A stretch of DNA of 64,000 nucleotides, from positions 19,463,555 to 19,527,554 of the forward strand of contig NC_057789.1 of the NCBI RefSeq assembly GCF_014905175.1, in the 5' to 3' direction. Under the pieces are notes generated by a model. It was not told the DNA's origin, did not search any database, and saw only the letters and a list, made by a program, of their open reading frames with translations. Positions within the stretch are counted from its first letter, which is position 1. Every line of letters starts with the position of its first letter. The DNA comes from Aphidius gifuensis. Its lineage: Eukaryota > Arthropoda > Insecta > Hymenoptera > Braconidae. This document shows positions 1-11,680 of this stretch, in pieces. A program made the position numbers and the translations under genes.

Positions 1-2395
1 TTGATGGTACATTAAATAAGTCAAAGCTATTGTTCAGGTTTGTTAGTGTATCGATACTATTAGTAATGTTGTATATTGGTGACCCAAGCTCGAAGGTGTT
101 TGATATGTTTGGTGGATATAGTATTGTATTCGATCTGTTATTGTTGTTTCTATGGACCCAAATGGGTATATTATCAAGTATCACTGGACAATCTATTAGT
201 CCTTGTATTAATTTTATACAAAATTTAGCAGTTATATACAATCTACGTGTTTCAAGTGTGTTGGTGTTAGTGAGTTTACAAAGGCTTGCATATTCAGTAC
301 CTCTTGTTGGATACACTCCATTTGTTTTATATATTAGTTTTTTTAAATACTTTTTTTGTACTTTTTCAAGTATCTTTTTATGTTTTTTGCATCTAAATGG
401 TAATGCCAATGTACCGTATTCGAGAGTGGGCAACACATATGCCTTGTAAAGCACTGAAAATGTGTTGGGTTTTTTAAAATTTTGACAAATTCTAGATAGG
501 AATCCCAAGATCCTACTTGCTTTGTTTGAAGTATTTGTTATGTGCAAGTTAAAATTAAATGTAGAATCATAAAGTATGCCCAGGTCACGAGTGTTATCCA
601 CTCTTGAGAGTAGTACACTATTTAGAGTGTAATTAACAATAATTGGTGCTCGAATTTTGTGGAATGTCATTACTTTACATTTATCAATGTTTAGTTTCAT
701 CTTATTACTTAAACACCAGTCATAGAACTTGACAACAGAGTATTGTAAATTAAGAGCATCAGTTGTATTCTCGACTATGTTATACAGTTTTATATCATCT
801 GCGTAAAGCAGTATTGGACAGTTTACATGCAAGGTGACATCATTTATATATATGAGAAACAACAAGGGTCCACGGTTAGACCCTTGTGGCACTCCAGACT
901 GTGGCACAAATGGCGATGATTGTTGTCCATGACAGACAACATATGACCGACGTTCAATTAAGTATGATGTCATCAGCGTAATCATTCTACCTGACAGTCC
1001 AAGACCTTTGAGTTTATTTATCAATATAATTAAATTAATTTTATCAAATGCTTTGCTGAAGTCGGTGTATATTACATCGACCTGTTTTTTGTCAGCTAAT
1101 GCTTTGTATATGTAACTATTTAACGAGATTAAATTAGTTGTAATTGACCTGCCAGGGAGAAATCCATGCTGATGAATACTGACAACTGATGTAAACAATC
1201 CTAATATTTTATTGTATAAACACATCTCCATGACTTTGGAGAAGCTAGACAGAATTGATATTGGTCTATAATTTTGTATTAAATTCTTATTACCAGACTT
1301 GAAGACTGGGACCACTTTGGCACATTTCCACATGTCTGGGTACGTCCCAGTCCTCAAGGCTAGGTTAAAAATATTTGTTAATGGTTTGACAAGTACTTTC
1401 ACACATTTTTTCACAAATATATTGGGGTACTCATCTAGACCAGCTGAGTACTTGTTTTGCAGTTTCTTGATGACGTTTTCAATTTCAAGTTCAGTGAATA
1501 CATCAGTATTACCAATTAATTCAAGTTCAATGTATTTGTTATTTGACTTAATTATATTTGATAGTGTAGTGCTATCTTCAGCTGACATATTTTCGTATGT
1601 GCTATTGAAAAAGACAGCGAAAGCATCATTAATTAGCCGAGTGTCAGTTATCTCTTGATTATCAATTACAAACCCCTCAGGTAGTCTAGATGTTCCACTC
1701 GTTTTGTTGACGTAGTTCCAGAGAGAGGCTGGTTCACTGGTGAGTGTATTTTCAATGTTATTTAAAAAGTTGTTATATTCAAGTTTATGTAATGACCTGA
1801 CTTGATTATTAATGAGTTTGTATTTAGACGTTAGTATTTTTAAATCATTATTTAGACTCTTGAGGTTTAAATCATTATTATAAGTATTGTTGTTATTATT
1901 CAGTAGGTATTCATTAATCTTGTGTTTAAGTTTACATATTTTGGTCCTGATATTATGTTTCAGATTGATAATTGTTATTAGATTATATGAGAACCAGTGT
2001 GGCCAGCATCTCCTATTGGCTGTACTATTGTTATTTTCAATGCACTTGCAACAACCTTGGGTACATTTACCAGTCATATCTTGTAATGTATTATTAATTA
2101 TGGTATAAAATAGTTCAACAGCTAAATTCACGTTTTTAGCATTATACAACCCATCCCAGTCCGCTTTGTTTAATTGTATGACAACATTACCATAGTTTAA
2201 ATTTTCGAAATTAATTTTGTTACAACATTTAAATTGTGAAGGAGAAACATGATGCCGTGTAGGTAGAATTGCTATTATGTCAAGTGGTGGATGACACAGT
2301 TCAACGTTAACAACCTGATTCATAGATTGAGCCACATGGCATTCAAGTGTAGACAATACTAAATCAATTATAATTATTATAAATTTCACGAACAT
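1..2395 (-). CDS. Non-LTR retrotransposon ORF2, 5'-truncated, runs off the left edge (CR1/Jockey-like reverse transcriptase)
   Basis: Reading the minus strand from an ATG at 2395, I translated about 798 codons to the window edge with no stop. An in-frame TAA lies just upstream (about 2425), so the endonuclease half is missing. The first ~290 residues match the linker usually found between endonuclease and reverse transcriptase. RT signatures then follow in order: NYRPISIL, TDFSKAFDKI, GVPQGSNRGPLLF and the catalytic YADD at about residue 531. The C-terminal part resembles the RT connection region of CR1/Jockey/RTE elements. Family knowledge: ORF2p nicks target DNA and reverse-transcribes its own RNA. 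The missing 5' half is the usual 5' truncation. The open frame suggests a young insertion. The clade is inferred from motif style only. Confidence 0.88.
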   Translation of the reverse strand, partial: MFVKFIIIIIDLVLSTLECHVAQSMNQVVNVELCHPPLDIIAILPTRHHVSPSQFKCCNKINFENLNYGNVVIQLNKADWDGLYNAKNVNLAVELFYTIINNTLQDMTGKCTQGCCKCIENNNSTANRRCWPHWFSYNLITIINLKHNIRTKICKLKHKINEYLLNNNNNTYNNDLNLKSLNNDLKILTSKYKLINNQVRSLHKLEYNNFLNNIENTLTSEPASLWNYVNKTSGTSRLPEGFVIDNQEITDTRLINDAFAVFFNSTYENMSAEDSTTLSNIIKSNNKYIELELIGNTDVFTELEIENVIKKLQNKYSAGLDEYPNIFVKKCVKVLVKPLTNIFNLALRTGTYPDMWKCAKVVPVFKSGNKNLIQNYRPISILSSFSKVMEMCLYNKILGLFTSVVSIHQHGFLPGRSITTNLISLNSYIYKALADKKQVDVIYTDFSKAFDKINLIILINKLKGLGLSGRMITLMTSYLIERRSYVVCHGQQSSPFVPQSGVPQGSNRGPLLFLIYINDVTLHVNCPILLYADDIKLYNIVENTTDALNLQYSVVKFYDWCLSNKMKLNIDKCKVMTFHKIRAPIIVNYTLNSVLLSRVDNTRDLGILYDSTFNFNLHITNTSNKASRILGFLSRICQNFKKPNTFSVLYKAYVLPTLEYGTLALPFRCKKHKKILEKVQKKYLKKLIYKTNGVYPTRGTEYASLCKLTNTNTLETRRLYITAKFCIKLIQGLIDCPVILDNIPIWVHRNNNNRSNTILYPPNISNTFELGSPIYNITNSIDTLTNLNNSFDLFNVPS

Positions 2396-2892
2396 TTTGT
2401 TAAAAATTGAAATTTTCCACTTTTAAGTTTTAAAATATGCCGAAAATAAAATTTTACCAAGATATGTTTTAATTTTGTTTTATTTTTTTGTATTTAAAAA
2501 TTTAATTTTTTTTTTTTTTTCAAAAAAATTTTGAAAAAAAAAAATTAAAAAAAAAAAAAAAAGCATATAAACGTCTCGGCCCACTCTAATTTTAAATCAA
2601 ACACACGTGGATTGAGTACCTTATTTTATGGAAAAAATTTCATGTATTTAAATTGGGGCTTTTTTTATGAAAGAAGAGAATTAACATTAAAACACTCTAC
2701 TTTACCGGCTAAAATACGTCATAAAATTTCCGAAAAAATTCAGGCTGCATAAAAAGCCAAAAACAATGTATAAAAAAATTTTCAACTCAATCCGAAAGGG
2801 TCAGGCAAATGACCAGCTGAATGGACTCAGAATGCCCCATATATATATATATATATATATGTATGTAAAAGATGATTTGAAAAAAAAAAAAA

Positions 2893-2937
<45 letters not shown>

Positions 2938-3185
2938 TTGTGTTGGGCTGTCATATGTCCAAATATGTATATATATAAATATTTTAATATATAAATATAT
3001 GATAAAAAATATGATAGTTTATTTTATATTTATTAGTTTTGATCATAAATATAATGGCTATTAATAATTTTTACCATATTTATTTTATATATACATAAAA
3101 ATATGACAATTAAATTTTTTTGTTTGAAAAAAGTATATATATTTATATATTTATTTTATACGTATGTATATAATAGTATAAACTT
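2396..3185. other. AT-rich spacer with microsatellites, no gene
   Basis: This stretch is dominated by A and T runs (about 2505-2565), an (AT)n tract at 2839-2861 and a (TAA)n tract at 2895-2937. No coding pattern or transposon protein remnant was recognised on either strand. Confidence 0.6.
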
Positions 3186-3675
3186 TTTTCCTTAGTACAA
3201 AAAGTCGAAAAAGAGAAAAGAAATAACAGTATAAGTTTTATTAGCACAAAATTAATTTTCGACTTAGTACAAAAAGTTTTTTTTTTATGGTAACTAAATT
3301 TATACGTATTGCTTTAATACTTAGTACAAAAAGTTTTTTTATTTTTTTATCGTTTTTTATACGAATTAGATAAATATCTATTACTTTTATATTGAGTACG
3401 AAAAAAATTTTTTATAGTAACTAAATTTATACGTATTGCTTTTATACTTAGTACAAAAAGTTTTTTTTTTTTTTTATGCTAACTACATTTATACGTATTG
3501 CTTTTATATTTAGTACAAAAAAAATTTTCTTAATATTAATTAAATTCATACGTATTGCATTTATACTTAGTACAAAAAAAAAAAAATTTTTTTTTTCTAA
3601 CTCGTATACTTAGTACAAAAAAATTTTCTTTATAGTAACTAGATTCATACGTATTGCTTTTAAATAACGTACAAA
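3186..3675. repeat. Tandem array with core CTTAGTACAAAAAG
   Basis: About eight imperfect units of roughly 45-70 bp each contain CTTAGTACAAAAAG followed by a T run and a motif like TTATACGTATTGC. Cores are visible near 3192, 3261, 3320, 3391, 3448, 3510, 3567 and 3608. Unit length varies through the T runs. The array stops shortly before a (TA)n tract and the transposon end at 3730. The ORF that can be read through it on the minus strand is repeat translation. Confidence 0.75.
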
Positions 3676-3729
3676 ATATAAAAAACTTTAGTTTTTCATT
3701 TTTTATATAATATATATATATATATATAT

Positions 3730-3960
3730 TAGGGTGGTCCTTAAAAAGGCTATGGTGAAATTTGATCGCTCTCACCCCCTCATTTAGTTAGAAATATATA
3801 AAAAAAAATTCTCTCAAATTTTCAGAATTTTTACTCAACATTAACCCGTGCCGCAAAAGCTTTTTCTATTTTCGATTTCGGGATTTTTAGCAAGATTACG
3901 ATATTCATAGAGACAAGATTTTATGAATAATATTAGAACGTCATTGCAAGCAAAAAATAT
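3730..3960 (+). mobile_element. Orphan 5' terminus of a TAGGGTGG-type TIR transposon
   Basis: The sequence TAGGGTGGTCCTTAAAAAGG, right after a (TA)n tract, matches the first 20 bases of the complete TIR element at 15263-17908 (TAGGGTGGCCC). The next ~130 bases are also related, including a shared 'ttaacccgtgc' block. I found no matching right end (CCACCCTA) downstream before 17900, so this is a deleted copy or a more diverged relative. Confidence 0.55.
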
Positions 3961-5151
3961 TAGTCGCAACAGAACTTCTATATCTCGAATACTGTTCGAG
4001 GTATCGAAGAAACATGATATTGAATTTTTCTTTTCGTCATTTTTTTAGTAGATAAATGGTTTAGTAAAGAAAAAAATTTTGGAATCGATTTTATTAGTAT
4101 TTTTTACGAGGAATATTGTGGTTCAAACAAAAATATCGTACCTTTAACAGTTTTCGAGATACTGAGCTTTGAAGGTAAAATATATCGAAATATATTACTA
4201 ACTTTTCATTGATTTGATATTTTTAAATAATTATAGATTTAAAAAAAATCAATATTAATAATGATTCTAGTAAGATTTTTTACGGAGAAAAACAATAGTG
4301 ATGATAAAAATTTAATATCTCTATCTATTTTTGAGACATCGATTATTGAAAATTAAAAATATCGATATATTTATAAGATGACGAGTTGTAACTAGAAAAA
4401 ACTAGATTCCAAAGTCATATTCCAACTTGGATAAAGAAAAATGTTTTGCTTATAGCCGCTAGATCTTTTCTCAGCTATATCTTGACCTTTGCTATATCAT
4501 TTATTTAGCCTTAATTATAGCTAAACATACAATATCTACATTATTTTACCCGCTACGTTCTTTTCTTTCGTAGACGTTCAGTTATACACGACGTCGAGTG
4601 GGGCGCCTATTCGATGTTTATAACGTGGCTTGGTACGTAAACCTCTTGGCAATAACTTCCACTCCTCCGTCGAAGAGACGAACTCACCAAAGCCTGCGTA
4701 CGAAGCCTGATCGTAAACCTATCGAACTGCGGGCTAGGAAAGCGTGCTGTGCATGTCCGGGGGCGATAGGTAGGAGAGTGCTACCTGAGTGGGGTTGAAG
4801 CTCACAGCAGCTAAGCACTAAACGTCGTCGTTAGACGACACAACTTGTCTGGCTCTCGAACTGATCACTTTTCTTCTCTTGACTGGCTCTCTTGGTTCAC
4901 TACTGGTTCTCTCGACATCGTTTTGATCTCTCGTAAAGGTTCCCTAGGTATCAGACGTTTAGTCCTGGTGAAACTCTGTTTGAATTTACAATAATGGACT
5001 AATACTAATAATCACGTTATATGGTTCTCGTATTATAATATTAATAGATATTATATTCTCGCTACATAATGCGTATGTGATGGTAAGACCATCATCACAC
5101 ATAAATGTGTATGTGTGAGTTTACGAATGGATCACCGTAAATAATAATAAT
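3961..5151. other. Unassigned spacer with a less AT-rich block at 4440-5080
   Basis: 3961-4440 is AT-rich without recognisable features. 4440-5080 is clearly more GC-rich than its surroundings and carries repeated 'CTGGCTCTC'/'CTGGTTCTC' and 'CTCTCG' motifs around 4850-4930. It reads like part of an LTR or untranslated transposon region, but I see no TG..CA boundaries, primer-binding site or second copy. A 66-codon frame at 4598-4798 has no recognisable domain. Confidence 0.35.
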
Positions 5152-5412
5152 AATTTTTCCAACTTTTCTCCGCCATTTCTCCACCTCTTTACGAAAATGA
5201 CCAATGGTTGGAGAAATGGTGGACAAATTTCTCCAACCTTTCTCCAACCAAAAATTTACTTCAACTTTTTTCCAACATTTCTCCAACCTGAAGTTTACTC
5301 CAACTTTTTTCCAACCAAAAATTTACTCCAATTTTTTTCCAACTTTCTTCCAACTTTTTTCGAACCATGGGTCATTTTCGTAAAAAGATAGAGAAAGTTG
5401 GAAAAACTTGGA
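5152..5412. mobile_element. Small foldback (MITE-like) element, TTTCCAAC type
   Basis: The left arm (TTTTTCCAACTTTTCTCC ... CTTTACGAAAATGACC, about 5152-5205) and the right arm (GGTCATTTTCGTAAA ... GTTGGAAAAA, about 5370-5412) are reverse complements over roughly 50 bp. The interior is built of repeated TTTCTCCAAC / TTTACTCCAAC units. No transposase is present. Exact ends and target duplication were not resolved. Confidence 0.6.
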
Positions 5413-6329
5413 AAAATATTTCTAGCAGGGCAAGCTTAAAAACTTTGGTAAATATTCAGTTCAAAGGAAATGTGTTATGTTAATATAAAATCAACTGTGT
5501 ATTAAAATAAAAATATTTTTAACGTTAAGAATAATAAAATTCAGTCAGTGAGTACGTACTAATTTATTTAATGGATAACCTTGATTTAGATTTTCCATTA
5601 ATTTTGTCTTTAATGATAATAAAAATGGCAGTGCGAAATTATTTAATAATTATCATTATACCGTATTATTTCATTCAAAAAAAGTTAATTTTATTCAAAT
5701 AATGAAGGTTGAAAGTAAATTCCATTGTCTAACAAAGTTTGCTCCGAGAGGGGTATTCTACATATGGTTATAGAAAATATTCTCAATGCCCCCCTGTCCA
5801 AAGTATAACCACTATACTAGCAGGTTCTTAGGAGTATATGTGTCTGTAATCTATCTGGATAGACACACACATACTACTACAGCACAGAAACAAGGAACAG
5901 CACCATTTAAAATTATATGTCCACTGAATCCCTAGAAAAAAAGGGATCTATAACTGCTTTAATAATCCGTATTGTTAAATAGAACAAATTGATAGTTGAC
6001 TCAGCAATAATTAATAGAAATTCTTTCAACTACAAGCGTTAATATGTGTTCTGTACCTATTCCTAGGTGTTGAAGTTTCCAGTTTTGATATCAATTATCT
6101 AAAAAAAAAATAAGCACGGAAATTCTGGAAAATTCATCGGAATAGATGATTTTTCCGGCTTTCATTTGCAACCAATAAATCGAAAATTGAATAACGGGAA
6201 ATATATTCAACTCTCAACCGTAAGTTGGGAATATTATTTCAAGCTAGCTAGCTCCAATTTTTTTCAAACAAATGATAACATTCAAAAATTGTCAAAATAA
6301 TCCCGAGCAAAGCCCAGTTAATCAGCTAG
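5413..6329. other. AT-rich spacer, no gene recognised
   Basis: No open frame with recognisable protein similarity and no clear inverted or tandem repeats. A short imperfect palindrome (TGTGTCTG..TAGACACACACA) occurs near 5840-5880. Confidence 0.5.
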
Positions 6330-8160
6330 TTTTATATAAATATTTATTTATTAAACAACTTGTCAGCCGAACACTTCTATTACTATTTCATGTATACTTT
6401 TTATTTTATGTATATATATTCATGAAATACTGAGTTTTTTCAGTTGATCTTTTATCTTCAGGATTTTTTTCGGGATAATATCTTTTAATATTTTCCCGAT
6501 ATATCAACTTTAGATGACTTAAGCTTCCAATATATTATTGAATATTGAGCCTCGTAATCTGACATGTTACAGCCTGAAAAATATAAATAAAGTTAATACA
6601 AATTTTAATGGAAATAAATTTGATTTCAATTTAGTAGCTATTTCCTCAATATTTGAATAAAAAAAAAAAAAACAAAACGAAGTATTTGATGTTAAAACAA
6701 TTTAATGTCAAATATTGATCGATTTTTTCAACATCTTTTTTATGAGCGAATTAACGACAAACACATTATAGTGCATCATCGCCGCCACCACCACCACCGT
6801 GTATTTGTTCTATTATGATTGCTGTTGTTTATATATGATCAATACTGTTGTTGTTATTTTGATTTCCACTTGGTACATCATTTAATAAATTATTATTCAC
6901 TCCTGTTGTTGTTGTTCCATTGAATGATCCAATATTGAATCATCTGTTCCATTTTTTTGTCCTTTACAAATTCATTCAAGATCTTGAATTTATTTCGATC
7001 ATGGCAAGCACGATCATAACAAGCACAAGCACTTAAATAACCACTATCTTGTGTATTATTTGATTATTGGACAGACTCATTTCAAATACTCATTATTTGA
7101 TTTAAAATATTATTACAACTACCAGTACAAGTCTCATAAAAATTACCAGACATTGGTATAGCACCTGGTCCTATTTTAAATTTTACTGATTTAGGATTAC
7201 CAGTACATTTATCAGATGTTTTTTAAAATATTTCAGTGTCATCAATTGTCTCTTCAAATCCTATACAATCTAAAATACGATCTTTACTATCTTTACTATA
7301 TTATCCACATATATTATATACATTTTATCCACATATATTATTTATTGTTGTTTGGTATTGTGATTATGATGTTGCTGTTGTATCATGTCAAGCACTTAAA
7401 TAACTACTATCTTGTGTATTAATTGTTTATTTAACAGATTTATTTTAGATACTCATTATTTGTTTAAAAATATTATTATAACCACCAGTACAAGTCTCAT
7501 CAAAATTATCAGACATTGGTATATCACCTGGTCGTATTTTAATTTTTACTGATTTAGGATTACCAGTACATTTGTCACATTTTTCTGACAATATTTCAAT
7601 GTCATTAATTGTTTCTTGAAATCCTTACAATCTAAAATACCATCTGTACTATTTTTACGTTCACATGGTACCACATTTCATCCACATATTATTTATTGTT
7701 GTTCGGTATTGTGATTATGATGTTGCTGTCATATTATGTCAAGCACTTGAATAACCATTATCTTGTGTATCATTTGTTTATTTAACAGATTAATTTTAAA
7801 TACTCATTATTTGATAAAAAATGATATAGTAAATTATATATTGTATATAATAAAAGTTTTAAATTTAATATTCCCAGCAAACAATTAGTTGTAGCGTACT
7901 GGCACACACAAAGAAGTAATGTACAACCGGTAATGTACAACTAGTTACCGGTATTTTGTTATCAGGGTTCACCTTTGTCTCTTGAATCTTTCGAATGAAA
8001 CTAAAATTTTGAAACAAATTTCAAACAAATTTTTTCGTATCGTTGTCAAGGGAATAAATAATTAAAACAAGATAAAAAATAATTTAAAATTACCTACCTT
8101 CATACCGTTACTTTCGTTGCATTCATCTTTTGTTTTTTTTTTTTACTGCCCATTCTAAAG
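6330..8160 (-). pseudogene. Decayed repeat copy A: J-domain remnant plus internally duplicated cysteine-containing ORF remnant
   Basis: This segment is collinear with copy B at 31506-34318 and reads on the minus strand. Its left part (about 6560-6395) corresponds to the J-domain ORF of copy B but has stops and lacks the HPDK motif as a continuous frame. Its right part (about 7660-7000) holds two tandem copies of the ORF intact in B at 33693-33923, each with internal stops (blocks with 'ccagtacaagtctcat' near 7120 and 7485). It ends at 8150-8163 with AAAGAAGTTTCACTTC, the same terminal motif as copy B. The 1.2-kb central block of copy B (32100-33310) is absent. No left terminus was found. Confidence 0.6.
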
Positions 8161-8163
8161 AAG

Positions 8164-9434
8164 TTTCACTTCAAAAAAAAAAATATTTATTGTCCATTTA
8201 CAAAAAAAAGTAAATTGTAAATAAATTTCAGTTATACCTGTTAGAATTTGTATACAATGTCATTTTTAGATTTTTTAAGGTAAAAAGTATGTGCTTTATA
8301 GTTGAATTGAAACAAAAAACAAAATGTTATGTTAAAAAATTTACAAAAAAAAAACGAAAAGTAAATTTTAAAACAATTTTGATTATGTCTGTCCAAACAG
8401 ATATATATTTTAAATTTACTTGAGATTTTTTCCAAATATAAAACAAATTGATTTTGTATTTTCATTGAATATATATTTTTTTCACTTATAAATGACATAT
8501 GTCAGATATCTCCTAATTCATTAATATTCAAAATTGCCTCATGGTAACAGTTACTGACCGCTGGATAACCTATTATACTATTTGCGCTTATTATAGTAAT
8601 GGAGTCAGGCTAACATCCGTCACAGGATATGACGCTCTTTTTTTGATTTTTTCATTTCACTTCTACTGTCACCCGCGCCTAAAGATGTTTACACATCAAA
8701 AATGTTTGTAATTAGCAAGAATGAGAAATTAATTACCATACGAATTAGTAGAAGCAAAAAAAAAAATAAGTAAGTGCAACTCGTGATGCCGTTTTATTTT
8801 TTATTTATTTTAAAAATTTAATTTTCTACTAAATTGGAAGAAATTTATCAATTTTTTGAATATTATTTTTTGTTTTTTTCATCTTTACTTCAAGATATTA
8901 TTTTTTTTATTTAAATTTCATTGTCATTTGATTCGTACGGTATTTTTCTACACTCTTATGATGATGTGTGTGTTTTTTTTGTTTAATATTTTTACAGAAA
9001 TTTATTTATTTGCTCGACAAAACTATACAACTTGAAATGTCAATATGCTTATTTTTTACAAGTCGTAAAAATAAACATTTTATATTTTTAATCAATTTTT
9101 TTTATTTAATGAACACCAAGAAAGCAAATGCTTCAAATTACGTAAATGTCTTCATAAAAAAAGAAATCTTAATTATTTTTTTCGCATTAGTATTTAGTAA
9201 TCACCACGAAATTAATTTAAATTTCTTTTTTATTTTTTTTTTCACGCCCTTGCTGCTATTCATCCAATTACCACAAAATAAATTTGTCAAAATAATTCAC
9301 GACAATTTAAATTACCCGCCAAAATAAATTCCGAAAAAAATAAATTTTGACGAAATAATTTAGCCCACTATTCATTCACCAAAATAATAATCGAAATTTT
9401 TTATTTTTTTGAAAAATCTATTTTACCTTAATTA
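8164..9434. other. AT-rich spacer, no gene recognised
   Basis: Long T/A runs and low-complexity frames only. The 85- and 119-codon frames in this stretch are rich in F, I, K and N, as expected of random AT-rich sequence, and show no domain. Confidence 0.5.
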
Positions 9435-10031
9435 ATGCAAACCACACCCCCGTATCATCCACAAGCTGATCCAGTGGAGCGGGTGAACCGAAGCTTGAAA
9501 AATATGCTCCGAGCCTATCTTGATGGTAACCATCGAGACTGGGACCAGTCCTTACCAGAATTTCGATTCGCTTTTAATACTGCTTATCATGATTCTTTGT
9601 TGACGTCACCTTCATTTGCCAATACCGGTCGAGAACCTCGGCCACCCAATTCACTTCGATTCGAATTAGAAGGCCAATCCAGTCTGGTTCCTATCCCAAT
9701 CGAGAAGTGGAATGAGCGGATGAGGCGATTGAATATTCTAAGACAAGCGTAAATTTATGCTCGTGAAAAAGCATCAGATAGGCAAGCAATATCTTATAAT
9801 TCTCATCATCGTCAATCAGAATTTTCTGTGGAGCAATTAGTATTAAGAAAAACTCATCCTCTTTCCCATGCAGCTCGTCATTATTCAGCCGGTCTTGAAA
9901 AGAAGTATGAAGGCCCTTTCTATGTCACCACAAAACTTTCTCCTACTCGCTATGAACTATCGGACTTTTCAGGGAAGATCTTAGGCCAAACCTCGATCAG
10001 TGATCTTGAACCTTGGATACCTCCAAATTAA
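9435..10031 (+). pseudogene. Ty3/Gypsy integrase C-terminal fragment
   Basis: The frame opens inside an integrase core with PPYHPQADPVERVNRS (the catalytic Glu of the DDE triad) and continues through a region similar to the minus-strand Gypsy copy at 26715-26954. An in-frame TAA at 9750-9752 breaks it. It then resumes (9828-10031) with the integrase C-terminal domain, including GLEKKYEGPFYV and a terminal ISDLEPW. Everything upstream (gag, protease, RT, RNase H, integrase N-terminus) is absent, and 9434 abuts AT-rich sequence. Compared with this copy, the 26715 copy lacks about 70 codons before the GLEK motif. Confidence 0.85.
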
Positions 10032-10076
10032 AATTTAATCAAACAGGAAAACTACCCGTTATTTTATATGTTATAG

Positions 10077-11680
10077 ATGAGGGAGTTAAGATCAGCAGGA
10101 AGGACCAGCAGTGACTCTTCTGTATCGTGCGACGCACCAGGTCGTCTGTTAGAGACTCAAGAAGAACACGATTCAGATCAAATAACCTGTTTGACTCTGA
10201 CAGCGACGACTCGGAAGTCCGAGAACCACCGAGGAAGACAACACCAGAGCTCGATTTATCAACAGCACCAGTTGTCACTGACAGGACTTTGGAATCTATT
10301 TTACTGGATGCTAAAGCTCTATCAGCAGGAACTTGGCCAAGTTGCTGGTATTAATCCAGATTTATCAACAGCCTTCACTGCAGCCTATCAACAGCTGATG
10401 ACACCAAAAAGTTCAGCAAATCCACCACCTGATGTAGCTGTAAATGAACCAACTGCTGATGAAACTATGGTGGATCATTCTGATACAGGTAGCTTGTTAA
10501 CCGACAATGATTACATCTCTGAGGTCTTGGATAAGATGGAGACAAATTCAGCTGGGGACACGTTGGATTGCACACCTGGTGGAGATTCAGATCTTGAAGC
10601 GTCATCACTCAAGTCTGGCCCTACCAGGATGGTACAATTAGATCAAGGGATTCCTGAAGTTCGATTGGAGAGGATTGATTAAGGTTGATTGGCACCAACC
10701 GGTCCAAAACCAGCAGAACTGGAAAAACCAGCTGTTAAAATGACTGATGTACCAACGCAACAAACTGGGGAATCAGAATCTGAACCAGTTACACAGCCAG
10801 AAGAGCCAGACATTCAAACCAACGAGTTGGCACCACAACAGACTGAGAATATTGAGATAATAGACCTGGAAGAACCAGTCACTCGTCCAGCAGCCACTAC
10901 ACCAAACTTGGATTCAATTAGTTTGGGTGATCCAACCAAATCATTGGATGCTTCAATCAGAGAAACTGATAATGACTTATATAAACCAGTTTTCACAGCT
11001 GTAGATCCACCACGTAAGACAGCTGGAGAAGTTAATCCTAAACCAGTTCTCAGGACATCCACTGAAAATTCTAGCGTGGATAACCACTCAAAAGCTAAAC
11101 CAAGCATAGTAAACGTGGAGAAGGTAGACTATTCTCGATTAACATTTGGTATGCCAACCATTGCTAGCTTACACAAAAGACAGGTTGATGTCAAAGTTGC
11201 ATCAACTCAGAAACAAGTTGATGTACCAATTGAGGAACCAATTGTACCAGTAGTGGTTAGAAGACCACAGTCTTTGGCACCTGCATCAGAGGCTGATCTT
11301 AATCAATTATATGGTCACTCAATTTTAAAAACTGAGATGTATCAAGAAGTAAGGAAGGTGATGGACAGGTATGAACCAACCTCATACAGAAAGGAACCTG
11401 AAATAACTGATCCTTTACTTGCTGGTACTTTCATGAGCCAGCCAAAGCCAATGGATGTGAATACTAAACCGGTGGTAACCAGACCAGCTGGGTACTTACC
11501 ACCAAGTGCAAGAGGTGGATATAGACCATCATTTAATTCCAGAAGTAGTCAATATAGCAGCATCAGGGCCAATAGCTGAACCAAGGTCATCAAATCCTTG
11601 GTCAACTGGAGCCAGCAGAGCACCAACAAGTAGTATATTTGCTGGAAATACATCATCATCTATTGGTCATCTGGAATGAG
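10077..11680 (+). pseudogene. Broken low-complexity ORF downstream of Gypsy integrase (candidate third ORF)
   Basis: The coding-like sequence starts near 10127 (basic, then Ser/Asp-rich). It shifts frame near 10330, continues in the frame of 10330-10682, stops at TAA 10680, resumes in the same frame from about 10689 to 11579, then shifts again to end near 11680. Composition is Pro/Glu/Thr/Val-rich (repeats such as KPV, EEP, TRPA). I see no transmembrane segment, signal peptide or zinc knuckle, so it does not look like env or gag nucleocapsid. Its position 45 bp after the integrase stop suggests it belongs to the same element. Function unknown. Confidence 0.5.

Noticed and set aside
30..449. 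139-codon plus-strand frame at the left edge
   Set aside because: It lies antisense to the open reverse-transcriptase frame 1-2395; hydrophobic composition is a by-product of the reverse strand.
4598..4798. 66-codon frame in the less AT-rich block
   Set aside because: No recognisable domain and no start context; could equally be untranslated transposon sequence.
5095..5391. ORFs on both strands around 5095-5391
   Set aside because: They are translations of the TTTCTCCAAC repeats inside the foldback element.
6330..8163. Helitron capture as an explanation for copies A and B
   Set aside because: No 5'-TC, 3'-CTRR end or terminal hairpin was found, and copy B has flanking direct repeats, which Helitrons do not make.
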